From Brasenia schreberi (Eukaryota; Streptophyta; Magnoliopsida; Nymphaeales; Cabombaceae): a stretch of 64,000 nt of DNA. The stretch covers positions 29,764,001-29,828,000 of the forward strand of contig JAYKKT010000091.1 of NCBI GenBank assembly GCA_036023115.1, written 5' to 3'. Below the pieces are notes generated by a model. It was not told the DNA's origin. It saw only the letters and a list, made by a program, of their open reading frames with translations, and did not search any database. Below are positions 37,574 through 50,142 of the stretch, in pieces (positions within the stretch are counted from its first letter, which is position 1; every line of letters starts with the position of its first letter). Position numbers and translations under genes: made by a program.

Positions 37574-38236
37574 GTGTTAGTGGATGAGTCTAAGAAGACA
37601 AACATTAGAAAGTAAAGGCTTCTAACTTGGTAGAACAAAGACTGACTATATGGAATGCAAGTTTGATCATTTTGTTACTTTAGATAACATAGAAATTAAT
37701 ATTGTTATATATTGCATTCCTCATAAAGAAAGTTTTAAATAACTAGGGTCAATTTTTCAAAATGATGAGAAAATTATTGAAGATGTTAGACATAGAATTA
37801 ATGTAGGTTCGTTAAAATGGAGAGGTTCATCATAGGAACATTCCATTAAAGTTGAAAGGTATATAGTTCTAAGTGTTGGGTACTTAATCATCAATATGTA
37901 TAAAAGATGGTTGTGGCAAAAATAAAGATGATGAGATGGATGTGATCGTATATGTAATGAGGTTATCATAAACAAATTTAGAGTGGCACCAATAGATAAT
38001 AAAATGAAAGAAAATCGTTTAAGATGGTTCAAACACGTGGAAAGGCGATCAAAGGAAACTCTGAAGTCGTAAAAAACTAGAGGGTGAAAATGTTAAAAGA
38101 GGAAGAGGAAGACTATAAGAGTGTTAGAAGAAAATAATAAAGAATGACTTTAACATAGGTTAAGTTAACCATTAGCACGGCACAAGGTTGAGCTTTATGG
38201 AAACAAAGGCTTAGTTGTTGTTGTTGTTGTCGTTGT
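37574..38236 (+). mobile_element. Old RTE LINE copy R9, right part
   Basis: Continues from the duplicated target with diverged C-terminal codons and ends 'aaaggcttag' plus (GTT)5. About 155 bp from exon 12 of CPSF100. Confidence 0.82.
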
Positions 38237-38391
38237 GTGAGCAGATTGGATGTCACTGCACACTCAAGGCGGAAAACAAGTATGCTTGAACAATACTGTA
38301 ACATGAAGACCCTTAGAAGACTGCCAAATAAGTTCTAAAAGCATGATAGCACAAGTTCCAAAATTATGAGGTCACATAATAGAAGACATAC

Positions 38392-38490
38392 AAGCTTAAG
38401 TGGTGCCACATTCTTTATGATTGATTTCATCGAGTGACCATCAGAACGACCTTCAAAGTCCATATAGATCAAAGAGCACTTCACTTGCAC
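38392..38490 (-). CDS. CPSF100: CPSF100 exon 12
   Basis: Thirty-three codons: VQVKCSLIYMDFEGRSDGHS, then MKSIIKNVAPLKL. Matches the family segment from VTVSCSLV to VSPLKL. Acceptor TCTAG/GTGC, donor GCTT/GTATGT. The RTE-filled intron 12 follows. Confidence 0.92.
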
Positions 38491-38765
38491 CTAGATAAAA
38501 ACAAAACAATTATGGAATTAACATAACTTTGTTACCAAACTTACAGAGCAGATCAGGTAATCATCAATGCGACCCCTTTGTAATTTGTACCATAAAAGAT
38601 GTCAACATGACATCTATAAACCTTCTAACATCTCTCAAGTTAACCATTACCCTAAATAGACCAAAACTTTCCTGCCTCCTGTAAAGAATATGCTTAGAAC
38701 AACTCCAGGAAAACGAGTTCCATCCCATATCTCATGTCATGGCAGACATCTAAACAAAAGCTTAC

Positions 38766-38855
38766 AGTTATTTCATTAGAAACCACTTTTGAAGGTTTTG
38801 TATCCAGAAGCATCTCTGCGGAAATCTCATCCACCTTATTGCCGACTCCAACCCC
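38766..38855 (-). CDS. CPSF100: CPSF100 exon 11
   Basis: Thirty codons: GVGVGNKVDEISAEM, then LLDTKPSKVVSNEIT. The second part matches the family LDTRPSKVMSNELIVT; the first part is the variable linker. Acceptor TCTAG/GGGG, donor AACT/GTAAGC. Confidence 0.88.
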
Positions 38856-39244
38856 CTAGAAGAACAGATAACAGATGGAATCAAAAGGTTAGTTTAAGAA
38901 TCATAAAATGTTGCTTGTTCAATAATTTGCAGGTGAAGGTGAATCAGATATCAGAATCTTGAACAATACAATAAAGAAAATGAGGAATGGGGATCTCATA
39001 AAAACAGAGTGGAATTGTAATACAGAAAAGATGAATAATATCCTCAGTTTTGAAAAACATTTCAAAAATCATTAAAAATGAAAAGATTATTCAGAATAAA
39101 CTAAAACAAACCAATGAAATTGTACAAATATGAAATCCACTATCCCTGTATGCATAACAGGCCAAAACCAAGCATTATCTCAAACTCAGTGGCGTACACA
39201 TCCATAACAGCAAGTGAAGGAAAAAAACAAGAATTATGTCTTAC

Positions 39245-39429
39245 TGCAAGAAGGTTTGGATCGATGTCTTCTTCCTTTATCATATAATCATCAGGATTGA
39301 TAACTTCACCAAAATCATCCCATTCACTTGAGTTCTCAAAAAAGGGAAACATGGGGGCAACACTAGATGACGGAGGAGTAAATCCATCAATTAGAATGTC
39401 ACGAATACCACTGGCACTTTGGTTGGAAG
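39245..39429 (-). CDS. CPSF100: CPSF100 exon 10
   Basis: Carries GIRDILIDGFTPPSSSVAPM, then MFPFFENSSEWDDFGEVINP and DDYMIKEED, the acidic signature of plant CPSF100. Phase 1 in, phase 0 out. Acceptor CTTAG/CTTC, donor TTGCA/GTAAGA. Confidence 0.92.
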
Positions 39430-39807
39430 CTAAGGGAAAAAAAAGAACACAAAGTCAATGAACACAATTTCATTACATAAGCCAACAAGACTACAAACAG
39501 TTTTGGCAATGTCTGATTGCAACCTCATTCTAACAACAAAATGTAAGCATGCAAAATGATAATTGAATGCTGAAGCATAAACGACAACTGGTTGGTTCTG
39601 GCCTCAATTAAATGATGAAAAATAGCAAGCATGTCTACTGGCCCAAATGTAACATTGCACTAATCAAGAGTACCGTTACATGTGCACTTTGAAGAATGGC
39701 AAAAGTAACATGCTGTGAACAACATATATATAGACTTAGCATGAAATGTTTTTTTGCATAATGTCTTTTCCTTTCTGAAAAAAATTGAGTACTCATATTT
39801 GTGACCA

Positions 39808-39853
39808 TAGCCGACCTGGTCTAGTATGGGAAAAGGCTTAGTCGTTGTTGTTG
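39808..39853 (+). mobile_element. 46-bp RTE tail-only insertion
   Basis: Consists only of the last part of the family ('tagccgacctggtctagtat' through 'ggcttag') and a short (GTT)n. Flanked by a perfect 18-bp duplication TACTCATATTTGTGACCA (39790-39807 and 39854-39871). In intron 9. Confidence 0.93.
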
Positions 39854-39914
39854 TACTCATATTTGTGACCACTTAATGTTTGTTTTCAATTGCTGTAGCA
39901 CTTTAGTATCTATA

Positions 39915-40662
39915 CAACAACTAAGCCTTTTCCCATACTACACGGGGTCGGCTACATGGATTCTTTGTTTCCACAGATCCCTATCGTGTGCCATGTTAGC
40001 AGTTAACTCACAATAAGCTAGATCATTCTTTATTGTTTCTTTCCAACACTTTTGTGGTCGTCATCTACCTCTTTTAATACTTTCCAAATTTAGTTTTTCT
40101 AACCTTCTTACAGGTTCTTCTTTTGATCTTCTTTCTATATGTCCAAACCATCTTAAACGATATTCTCTCATTTTATCATGTATTGGTGCCACTCCTAATT
40201 TGTTTCTAATAACCTCATTATGTATACGGTCTTTTCTTGTATGACCACTCAACCATCTCAACATCTTCATTTCTGTCACAGACATCTTTTGTACATATTG
40301 ATCATTAAGTGCCCAACACTCAGAACCATAAAACATGGCAGACTTAATTGCTGCTCTATAATATTTACCTTTTAACTTTAATGGTATCTTCTTATCACAA
40401 AGAATACCTGATGCTCCTCTCCATTTTAACCAACCAGCATTTATTTTATACGTAACATCTCCATCAATTCTTCCATCACTCTGAAAAAGTGATCCTAGGT
40501 ATTTAAAACTTTCCTTTTGGGGAATGCAATGTGTGCCAATTTTAATTTCTATGTCCTCTGAGGTAACCAAATCATCAAACTTCATTCCATATATTCTGTC
40601 TTTGTTTTACTAAGTCGGAGGCCTTTGCTTTCTAATGTTTCTCTCCATACTAAAGTATGGAG
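39915..40662 (-). mobile_element. RTE LINE copy R12, 5'-truncated
   Basis: Flanked by a perfect 18-bp duplication AGCACTTTAGTATCTATA (39897-39914 and 40663-40680). Holds the C-terminal region as one 174-codon minus frame (40061-40585). At its 5' end 'ctctccatac' is followed by its own complement 'gtatggagag', a snap-back typical of end joining. Same orientation as CPSF100, in intron 9. Confidence 0.92.
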
Positions 40663-41478
40663 AGCACTTTAGTATCTATATTAGGATAAAAAAACTAACA
40701 TGTGGCAATTTGTGTAAGAGACATATTTCTGCAAGGGAATTATGGAGCAAGATCTAAAAAAGTGAATTTTGTATATTGAACATCTATTTCCACATCATTA
40801 GAATGATCAGTGGTGAAACCTGTCTTCTACGGATGCAATTTATCAGAAACTTTATATTTGGGTGGAAAAGTGACCCAAATGGGGATCTCAAAATTTGGAG
40901 ACAAACATGCAGAAGAAAACAGTGTTCCTTGCTAATGTTGGCTACATGAAGGATAATCCTGAACCCTTGATTATTTATGTCAATCATCATGGATGGTGTA
41001 ATCTATTTAGGATGCTCAGGAAAACATCAGCATCAGTCTTCATATAATTCCATATATCTTTTCTTTAACTTGATGAGGAATGCTAAAATGGCATGCATTA
41101 GTGCACTGAAGGAGTCACAGTAAGAATGCAAATTTTGCATCTTCAGACGGTCATTCTTGTTTTTATGTACAAATGGAAATGAACAGAACGCATGGTGTCT
41201 TAAATCAGAGTAAGAAACAAGCCTTTTCTCTAAGAATGCATACTAAGAAAAAGGAGCGTTATGCTTCTTACTCCTCAACCATGTAGCCTAAGCCTGACCA
41301 TGTCTATCGTAAGATCAAAAAAGGAAATCTATCAGCAAAAAAAGATTATGTGTTAATTCTTAAAACACTCGTTTTTCACAAGTTTTCTCTTTTGGCTGTA
41401 CACAGAACTCATTCTTCAAATACAAAACATGAAAGCAGGTGTTGCTACTAAAAGATACTGCAGCACAAACGTCAATAC

Positions 41479-41728
41479 CTTCCGAGAGATCACCAACCTT
41501 TACCGCATCAATGACCATTGGATCAGGAGTAACATCAGAGCCAAGTGAAGCTTTTAACTCCTGCTCTTTTAAGAGACTTGCCTTGAGTGCCACTTCTTTT
41601 TTAATCCGGTTCTGCTCTTCTTCATATGCCCGAAGTTCCTCTCCAACTAATGGAATTCTTTTGCTCATGACGACTTTTACAGCTTTAGGTGGTGGATCAA
41701 CTTGAAGCATACGAGCAAGTGTCCCAAA
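41479..41728 (-). CDS. CPSF100: CPSF100 exon 9
   Basis: The longest exon, 250 bp. Starts FGTLARMLQVDPPPK, includes SKRIPLVGEELRAYEEEQNR, then a Lys/Glu-rich helical stretch and DPMVIDAVK. Acceptor TTTAG/TTTG, donor GAAG/GTATTG. Matches the conserved post-beta-CASP helix and the variable linker. Confidence 0.92.
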
Positions 41729-42277
41729 CTAAATGGCCACAAATGATGATCATAAGAAAAATATGGAAACACAATTATATTTCACAAAATCACTATACAG
41801 CATATTTTATGAATCATATACAGTTCAGAAGGGGAAAGAGGTTCGACAAACAAGAATTCTGCAACAAAGTCATCTAAAACTACACCTCTACCATGTTCAT
41901 GATAACCATTAATATTGCAATATTTAACTTTGATTGTGAGCAACAATTAGCATGCCTCCTCGCCATTAGCTATTGGGCCTTGCGGTTCCAGAGAAGAATC
42001 ATAAGATACAATAGACAATAGGTTATTGAAGATCAAGCACATTGCTCACAAGGACAACCACTGGCTACACCATATGCAATGGTTCAATAAGTGTATACAG
42101 TATCACCGAATTCATATTCTAGACACTAATAAGAAAAAAACTTGAGTAGTGGTAAACCTGTCAACAGAGAAAAGAAAAGCAAGAGAACTTCCCAATGACG
42201 ACTCTTGCAACAACAATTTAAGTTATAAGAACAGAAATCAGAAGAAAAGGTACAAGCATAGTAGCACCAAGTCTTAC

Positions 42278-42385
42278 CTGGCCTCTTTCAGTAAAAATCA
42301 CCAAGTTCCTTGATTCACTTGCCCATTCAACAAATAATTCATGAGAAAATCCCTCCTCCAAACTGGCCATAGACACCAAAACAAC
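42278..42385 (-). CDS. CPSF100: CPSF100 exon 8
   Basis: Exactly 36 codons, starting VVLVSMASLEEGFSHELFVE and ending RNLVIFTERGQ. SMASLE is the conserved beta-CASP segment. Acceptor GTAG/GTTG, donor CCAG/GTAAGA. Intron 7 upstream is 84 bp. Confidence 0.92.
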
Positions 42386-42469
42386 CTACATAAAATAAAT
42401 GGATAAGTCAATACAGTATGAGGATGATGAGAAAGAGCAAGAATCAGGGGAAGGGAGGTCAGTAATCAC

Positions 42470-42527
42470 CTTTGGTCCTTCTGGTAAATTTTCCAATTCA
42501 TTCTTATTGAGCATAACACTGACATGC
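42470..42527 (-). CDS. CPSF100: CPSF100 exon 7
   Basis: Fifty-eight bases: HVSVMLNKNELENLPEGPK, matching the family HVTLLINKTDLDNAPPGPK. Acceptor TTTTAG/GCAT, donor AAAG/GTGATT. It lies about 17 kb from exon 6, across the intron-6 transposon nest. Confidence 0.9.
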
Positions 42528-42664
42528 CTAAAATAAAAATGTAACAAGTATCAGCATTCTTGAAAAAAGGAACCTGAAATTAGAATTCGATATTTAAGCA
42601 AACAGCAATCATGAGAGACTTCTTTACAATTTCAGAGCTCCAGACTTATGTAATTTGAGATTTT

Positions 42665-43075
42665 TGCTAAAATATAGTATCTCTTCTATGTAGTTCTTTT
42701 ATAACTACTCTGTTTTGTTTTATTTTATTTATTTTTGTATTTGTTGTAATAGTTGTTGGATAACAATAGACGTTCAACAACTAGTGAAGTTACCGTTTCT
42801 TCTTCCCTTGTATACAATAAATAATTGTTTCAAACACATTGTACAATCATTCCTCTCTCTTCAGAGGTTTCCTATAAAATAAAGATGTTTCTCATTACCT
42901 TGTATCGTCCGCACATCAATGGAGTTAAGATTCTTCTCTTGAGTGTGTTGTGAGTTGTGACAATGATACGGTGTTGTATTGCTGCATGTATTTTAAGTTT
43001 GCACTCATCAAGGCTCAAGTTGAAGACAGCACTTAAGCACCTTGAGGAAAGCATCTCAGCACCCTGCCCCGTACA
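42665..43075 (+). mobile_element. 5' LTR of outer element L
   Basis: Starts TGCTAAAATATAG; about 375 bases match 59080-59456 in the same orientation. After 43075 'tggtacccaagcatagg' looks like a diverged Met-tRNA primer site. The 3' limit is inferred from that site. Confidence 0.65.
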
Positions 43076-45455
43076 TGGTACCCAAGCATAGGGATGGCAG
43101 ATTGTTGCTAGTTGATGTTGTCATTAGAGGCATCGAGATGGATGACAAGCTCCAATCACCCTATCTATGGTTTTTAGCTCATGAAGACAGAGAACAAGGG
43201 ATTCTGTTAGCACTCTTCTGGCTATGGTAGCGATATTGACCTTGGAAAGTGATTCAACAAGACTATCATTGGGGTCAAAGGATGTGATGCACTTCCGCAA
43301 GACAATGGTATCTGTTGCAAACCCCATCATCTGCTCTCTTTCCTCGTTGTTTTGTGGATGAGGGCACGAGGATTTGGGCTATGACAATGTCAAGTTTGAA
43401 TATGAGGGATTCAATCCAATATCCTCTTATTTCTAAGAGACACTTTGTCTCTTGCTCTTCTGTTTCTTCGGTTGGAATGTCAAGAGGATCTCCTTTAGGA
43501 ATGAATCCAGCAATTGGGGTTCTGGTGATCCCTTCTTCAAATTCTATGGAAAATCATCTCTTAAGGTCTCTAAGATCCTTGCTCCTTCTTTTCCGATTCA
43601 AAGTTTGTTTGGCATTCATAAGCGAGAAAGAAAGAGGCAACCATGCTCGAAGAGAATGAAAGCTAGTCGAAAGAGCGTGATGATCCACTGAACCTCTCGA
43701 CGAGTAACAAGGATGTAAGGCCAAATACCGTGAAGGATCAACCCAAACAGCTGGACAGTCACAATCTCTGATGGGTGCTGCTAAAGGAGGACAACAATCT
43801 ATAGCCAAACACAATTCGCTTGACAGGGAGACACTGGGAGGCTTGTGACTGACCAACAATTGACCAACTGATGGAAGCTTATGAGGAGCATTGCCACATG
43901 AAAGAGTGGTGGACTGAATGGACAATCCGCCTCTGGAGACAACAGGAATTGTTGGTGCAGGATGATAGGTATGGCTTGATGGTGATGAGGTGGAATCAGA
44001 TCATCAAGATTGGTGGCACAAACCACATGATGGAAGGACTTATAGTCTTGTCTTGTCTTGGCTTCAGATAGTTGATTGATGTTTTTTCCATCCCAAGCAA
44101 CAAAAGAAAAGAACAAGGGGTGGCTGATCCTAGCAATGGCACTTGGCAGGTGTCATTCCCTCTCGTGTTTGGGCAGAAGCAGCCCAAGTGAGTTCTTTCC
44201 AACTTAATTTTGATATCAATCACGAGGATATCCAAGACTGTGAATAAAGTTTTCTTTTGGTTGTGTTGACCTTTCGGTACATGCAAGTGTTGCTTTGCAT
44301 TCAAGTTCTTGTCGCACTGACTGTTATGACTTATGATCATGCTTATGGATGCACATTATGTTTTGGCATGGTAAATTGCATAAAAGTTGTATGACTTTCT
44401 TGTTAACTATTCATAATTCATTGAAATTTTTGAAAACCTCGTGAGCATGGTGGTTGCTGATCGGGACTGCTATTCATACTTTGATGATTATTTAGGCCTT
44501 GGCATGTGATATGAATGAAATCTGAGACGTTTTACAATGTGTTATTTATGGTTATTGCAATGGATATCTTAGTGAGCCTTTGATAGTTCTTTTGTGGACT
44601 GGTTTCATCTCATCATGGGCGGAGGATCTAGGCACCTACCAATTTTAGTTGGCTATCTCTTGCATGTCTTGTGGTATGTACCAAGATACCTTTAATTGAT
44701 TGAGTTCAAATTAAGAATGTGTTTTGCCTTGTGGCTATGGTTCTAGCCTAATATTTGTTGGATTGATCCTTTGGTGTCTCTTGTATGAGGCACTGTTGTT
44801 TGTTGCAAACTAAGTTGTAGATTTTTGTGTTGTGACTATATGTCACTGTTGTTGGCCATTTGTTGAAGGCCCTTGTTTAAGGTGCTTCTATTGGGATTAT
44901 TATGTCCTATATCTTTTCGGCCGTTGGTTGGAGGCTTCTTCACTTATGCTTTTTGTATGATGTTCGATTCTCGAGCTTGTCGTCATTGTATCGATGAAGC
45001 TTTTGGTTATTGTGACTTGGTATTACACATGACCTAAATAGTTATTTAACTAAAGGCATGTATATTTTTTCTAGAAGAAATTTTTGCGAAATTTTGCCCA
45101 TTGGTTGTTGGTTCCATTAGTGGTTTTTCATAGTAACTGGATCGTGATCATCAATTGTTAATAGATTTAGCCTATTGTTTTGGGCAATGATCAGTTGATA
45201 ACAGTCATGGACAGTAATTTTTTGAAGACCTGCAGTTGTACAAATTATTTTTGGCAAGTTTGTCTCTTGGTATATTTCCAGTTTTATTTGATTTGACATT
45301 AAATGGTTATTTTTCAAAAACCTGCATAGCTATATTATTAGATTTCTATTTGAAAATGACCTATAAGGATTTTTAGCAAAAGTTTCAGAGAAATGTTTTA
45401 AGATGCAGATGAACTTTTTTTTATGCATAACCAAAATGTCGTTGAAAAGGATCTT
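43076..45455. other. Internal DNA of element L
   Basis: Several frames of 60-120 codons on both strands without recognisable domains. The ORF-rich part is 43315-43925. No known gene is supported. Confidence 0.4.
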
Positions 45456-46527
45456 GGAAGATTTTATGTTATCAATAGCACGCTATATCGTTTTAGCGGA
45501 ACAAAAACCGCTATAGCGGGCGACCCGCCAAGACGAAGTAAGCGGACAGCCCTTAAGATCCAATTGGGTTGGGTCGATCCATATCGACCCGACCCAAATT
45601 ATATAAAGGGTTATACTCAACCCTAATCTGACATTCTGTGAGCGCTCGCCGCCACCATCTCCAGCCACTCCCGCCTCTCGCCACCACCATCTCCAGGTAC
45701 CCTCCTATACCTTAATCTCTCCCTCTTTCTTTCTTCTCTTCCGTGCCTCTGATGGGTATTAGTTTATCACCCCAACAAAAACTTCCCTGGGTGCGTATTT
45801 GGATCAGTCGCCATATATCTTTGAAGTTATGATCCTCGATCCTTGGCTTCCGCATAGGCCTCCCCCCTCCTCCTCGGGCCAATCTCGTCGGGGAACAAGC
45901 TACTAGCTTACCATGAATGAAACTCCGAGTAATCTTCTTAATGATCTAGAATGGCACCTTGTTGGAGTCATGAGTTCTCAGTAATACTTTTTTTTTCCTT
46001 GTCCCAGATCTTTTGACTAAGTTCATGAAGCTTCACATGATGCCATGAAATCCCACAGACCAATCTGTTGCTGCTGCTGCAATAACTCAGGGGGATATTA
46101 ATGAAATCATTGGTATTATTTTTCTTGGTGTTTTTTATCATAAGGAAAAGGGATGGCCGTCTATATAGTTTTCATGGCTTTCATGCCATAATGTCACATT
46201 CATCAACATGGTCATGTTCCACTTGAAGCCAAAGAGTGGCCTTAACCACTGACATTAGCCTGTTGGTATGGCATTTTTCTAATTAGTTTATGTTGTTTTT
46301 GCTCTCTCAGCAATGATTAGCGATACCATTTCATGACCACGCTCTTGCATTTTATGATCAAGCCGGTATTTTTACTCACTGCTATTTAAATTAACTCATG
46401 CTTCACAATGATACATTTAGGATTGTCTAATGATACCAATGAATGTTAATTATTTAATGTTCTATTTTTTGTATAAAGTTAGAAAACTCAAGCTGAGTCG
46501 TTATTCTTATTTTTTTGTAGTGAGTAT

Positions 46528-49163
46528 GGAATCATCAACAAGTACAGCTGCTTGTTCTCAAAGTGGCAGTGGCAGTGGTAGTTATAGCACAGGCACTAGT
46601 AAAACAACTGGTATTAGGTTTTTTAATCCAGCATACAACAATAGACCCCCAGGTTCAAAGGATTCAGGATGGAATTGGGGTTTAACAAAATGTAAGACAG
46701 ATAATATATCAGTATTTTATACATTATGTGGTCATATTTCTACCGGTAGAATAACAAGGTAAAAGGACCATTTAATGGGAAGAAGCGGAATTGTGGCAGC
46801 TTGCAAGAATGTAACTGAAGAAATAAAAAAAAAAAACAATTTATGATTACGTGCACAGTACATAGAAGAAGAAGGCCGAAAAGATTTCATTTTCATATGG
46901 ACGAGAAGTTTGTAGTATGGAAGGTAACATAGTGGCAGGCACCCAATGTTTATCATCTTCATCGTCATTTAGCTCACAACCACTGCTTTCGAAGGGACCC
47001 ATGGATTCATTTGTGCGTTCATCGCCAGATTCACCACGACAAGCTACATTGGAAAATCGATATAAGAAAGAAGAAAGAGAACGAGTATGCATATCCATTA
47101 GCAGGTGGATGTATCAAAATGGAATCCCTTTTAATGTTGTCAAATTTCCTAGTTTTCAAGCGATGGTTAGTGATATAGGGCAGTTTGGACCTAGAATGAA
47201 GACTCCATCATACCATGAAGTAAGGAAAACATTCTTGGAGAAGGAAGTGGGAAGAGTAAGAGAGTTTATGAATGGATTTAGAAAGCATTGGGCTACATAT
47301 GGATGCTCTATTATGTCAGATGGATAGACGGATAGAAAACAGAGAACACTAATAAATTTTTTAGTGCATTGTCCTTAAGGATCATTGTTTCTTAAGTCCA
47401 TTGATGCATCTCATGAAGTAAAGGATGCAAATAAATTGTATACATTGTTAAAAGAAGTAATCTTAGAGGTTGGAGAGAAGAATGTTGTGCAGGTGGTCAC
47501 AGATAATGCAGCAAATTATGTTGCAGCTGGTAGAGTGTTGATGACTGAATTTAATCATTTGTTTTGGACACCATGTGTTGCACACTATATAGATTTGATG
47601 CTTGAAGATATTGGAGAGAAAAAAATTGAAAGACATGTTCAATAGCGCAAAGAAGCTAGTAACATTTCTGTATGCTCATGGACAGATATTGCATATGATG
47701 AGACATTTTACAGGAGAAAAAACATACATAAACCGGCTGTGACCCGTTTTGCTACTAGATTTTTAACTCTGAACAGCTTGTGGCAGTCAAAAGAATCTCT
47801 AAGATCGATGGTCATTTCTGAACAATGGGAGAAATGCCCTTTATCAGATAGTGTTGAAGGAAAGCAATCTAAGGCAATAATTTTGCAACTTAGATTTTGG
47901 AAGGGCATTAGTTTTTCACTTAGAGCAATGGGTCATTTGGTAGATGTTTTACGTATGGTCGACAGTGATGAAAAACCAGTCATGGGCTACATCTATAAGA
48001 AGATGGATCATGTAAAGGAACAAATAAAGGTGCGTAAATATTTCAATTTTATGTGTTATTTGTTAATCTTTACTTATTAATCTTATAAATTAATAACATT
48101 TAACTTCTTATTTTATAGGTTAATATGAAAAACAAAGAAGAACAGTATGCTTTTATTTGGGAGATCATAGACAAAAGATGGGATAGGCAAATGCATAAGC
48201 CATTACATGCTGCTGCATTGTATCTGAATCCAGGGTTGTATTATGATGGGATAGAATCTAACGTTGAGATTAAAGATGGTTTGTTGCAGGTTATAGCTAT
48301 ACTTTTACGAAGTAAGAAAGAACAACAATAAGTGAGTCATCAACTTATAAGTTATCGAAGTGCATCAAGTTGTTTTGGACTAGAATTAGCTATAAGTTCG
48401 AGGAAAACATGTGCACCAGGTAATTAATTCAAGCAACTTTGCTTTATTAATTATTTCATTATTAAGATATAATTTAAGGTTTTTGAATATGATTAACTTA
48501 TTGTTTACATATGATTTTTAACTTTTTGTAATAGTTGAATGGTGGATGACCTTTGGTTATGGATGCCCTGAATTGCAAAGTTTTGCTATACGGGTTTTAA
48601 GCCTTACTTGTAGTGCTACCCCAATTTGAGCGCAACTAGAGTACCTTTGAAATGGTAAGAAATTAATAATTATGTTTTTTATTTGCATTATAAATAAATG
48701 AAAGTTTTTTTATTGAGTTAATAACTTACCTAAATTCTTTCTCTTATCTTAGATTAATACGAAGAAAAGGAATAGATTATTGCATCAAAAGCTTAACGAT
48801 TTAGCTTTTGTACAATATAACGAAAAGCTCAGAAGAAGGTACAAAGAGAGGAAATCTAATGAAGCAAATGTTGACCCCATCATGTTGGCATCGGTTGAAG
48901 ATCACGATGAATATCCTACTGATGATGAGTTCGTTGGTGACAATGATTCCCTTACTTGGCGAAATGTCGATATGGCATCTGATTCATCAAGAGTGGGTGC
49001 TACTGTTGTTTATACAAGGTCAAGGACACGAAAGCAACAAAGAAGGCAAAGCAAAGGGAAGGATAAGATGCCTATGAAAGATGAAGAAGAATTTAATTTT
49101 AAAGAAACAGATGAAGAGGAAGAGGAAATAGAAGAATACGGATCTTTTTCTAAAAATGAGTGA
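46528..49163 (+). pseudogene. hAT1 transposase pseudogene
   Basis: Pieces in order: N-terminus with a BED-type zinc finger (WNWGLTKCKTDNISVFYTLC, GH); 46917-47643 with the DUF659-like region (RKTFLEKEVGRVREFMNGFR, VVTDNAANYVAAG, the catalytic-domain DN motif); 47640-48030; then, after short introns (about 48031-48119, 48418-48533, 48652-48752), the hAT C-terminal dimerisation part (EWWMTFGYGCPELQSFAIRV) and an acidic tail ending 49163. Stops at SDG.TD and HCP.GS and a shift in the 'gagaaaaaaa' tract break it; SATP is followed by a stop where hAT2 keeps CERNW. Confidence 0.88.
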
Positions 49164-49492
49164 AAATGACCTAAACAATTAAGTGTGATTGTAAACTTGT
49201 AATTGAATTTTGATTGATGTTATGTACTTTTTGAATTAGCTTATTGGCCTTTATGTACTTTTGATGGATGCATAACATTATGTTCAGTCTTTAAAGATGC
49301 TTTCTAAGGCTACCTTCCCTGCTTTATTGCAAATTGTTGTTCAATGAAATTGTCATTGTCTTTGATTAGTGGGTAAGTATGATCAAAGTAATGTAATATG
49401 TTATCTGTAGTTATCGTGTTGTTTATAAATTGATGATACATTCGTTATCTTGTGACGTAGGTGATCATCGAGTGGACATGGTTAATATAAAG

Positions 49493-49848
49493 TTTGGACA
49501 TTAAAGAAAAAAAGAAAGGCAAAAGAAGATCATGAACTCCTATCACTAACATGTTCAACAGTTCAAACTTTAAATAATGAGATATTAAGGCAATAGCACT
49601 TGGATGGACATATCAAAGGCACACGAGACCCCCAAATGTTCCTGAATTTGTTGGATACACCGATACAGTGCATTCCATATGCTATCCAGCAAATTCAGGA
49701 ACATTAGGGAATCTCGTGTGCCTTTGATATGTCCATCCAAGTGCTATTGCCTTAATATCTAATTATTTAAAGTTTTTACCTATTGAACAGGTTGGTGATA
49801 CAAGTTTATGATCTTTTGCCTTTCTTTTTTGCTTTAATGTCTGAACTT
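49493..49848. repeat. Long inverted repeat in hAT1
   Basis: Two arms of about 165 bp (49493-49662 and 49678-49848) match in opposite orientation with a loop of about 15 bp. Both contain 'tggatggacatatcaaaggc' or its complement. A transcript through it would fold into a long hairpin. Confidence 0.88.
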
Positions 49849-50142
49849 TCATGCACTTTGGCTAGAGATGAAGCATACTACAAATCATATGGGCTAAAAG
49901 GTAGGTGACATTCCTCCTTTACTACTTTTTCCTATTCATTAGTGAGTGTTTTGCTCGTTCATTTATTAAAGAACTGGTTATGTTTCTTGATATTTCTTAG
50001 AAGTTAGAAAACCTATTATATATATATAATTTTTTAATCATAAATAAAAGTGTACCGCTAAATCCGCTATATCCCCGCTACCGCTATATCAGGGTCAACC
50101 GCTAACAACCCGCTAACCGCTATTGATAACTAAGGGAAGATT

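Larger units (their letters stand above)
45464..50134 (+). mobile_element. hAT transposon hAT1, 4.67 kb
   Basis: Perfect 8-bp duplication GGAAGATT (45456-45463 and 50135-50142), the hAT hallmark. Ends share GTTATCAATAGC as inverted repeats, continued by GCTATA/GCTAAC-type subterminal repeats near both ends. Carries a broken transposase gene and a long inverted repeat near its 3' end. Inserted in element L. Confidence 0.93.

Noticed and set aside
43315..44116. Host gene in the 43-44 kb frames
   Set aside because: Frames overlap on both strands without known domains and lie inside an LTR element; no conserved protein could be named.
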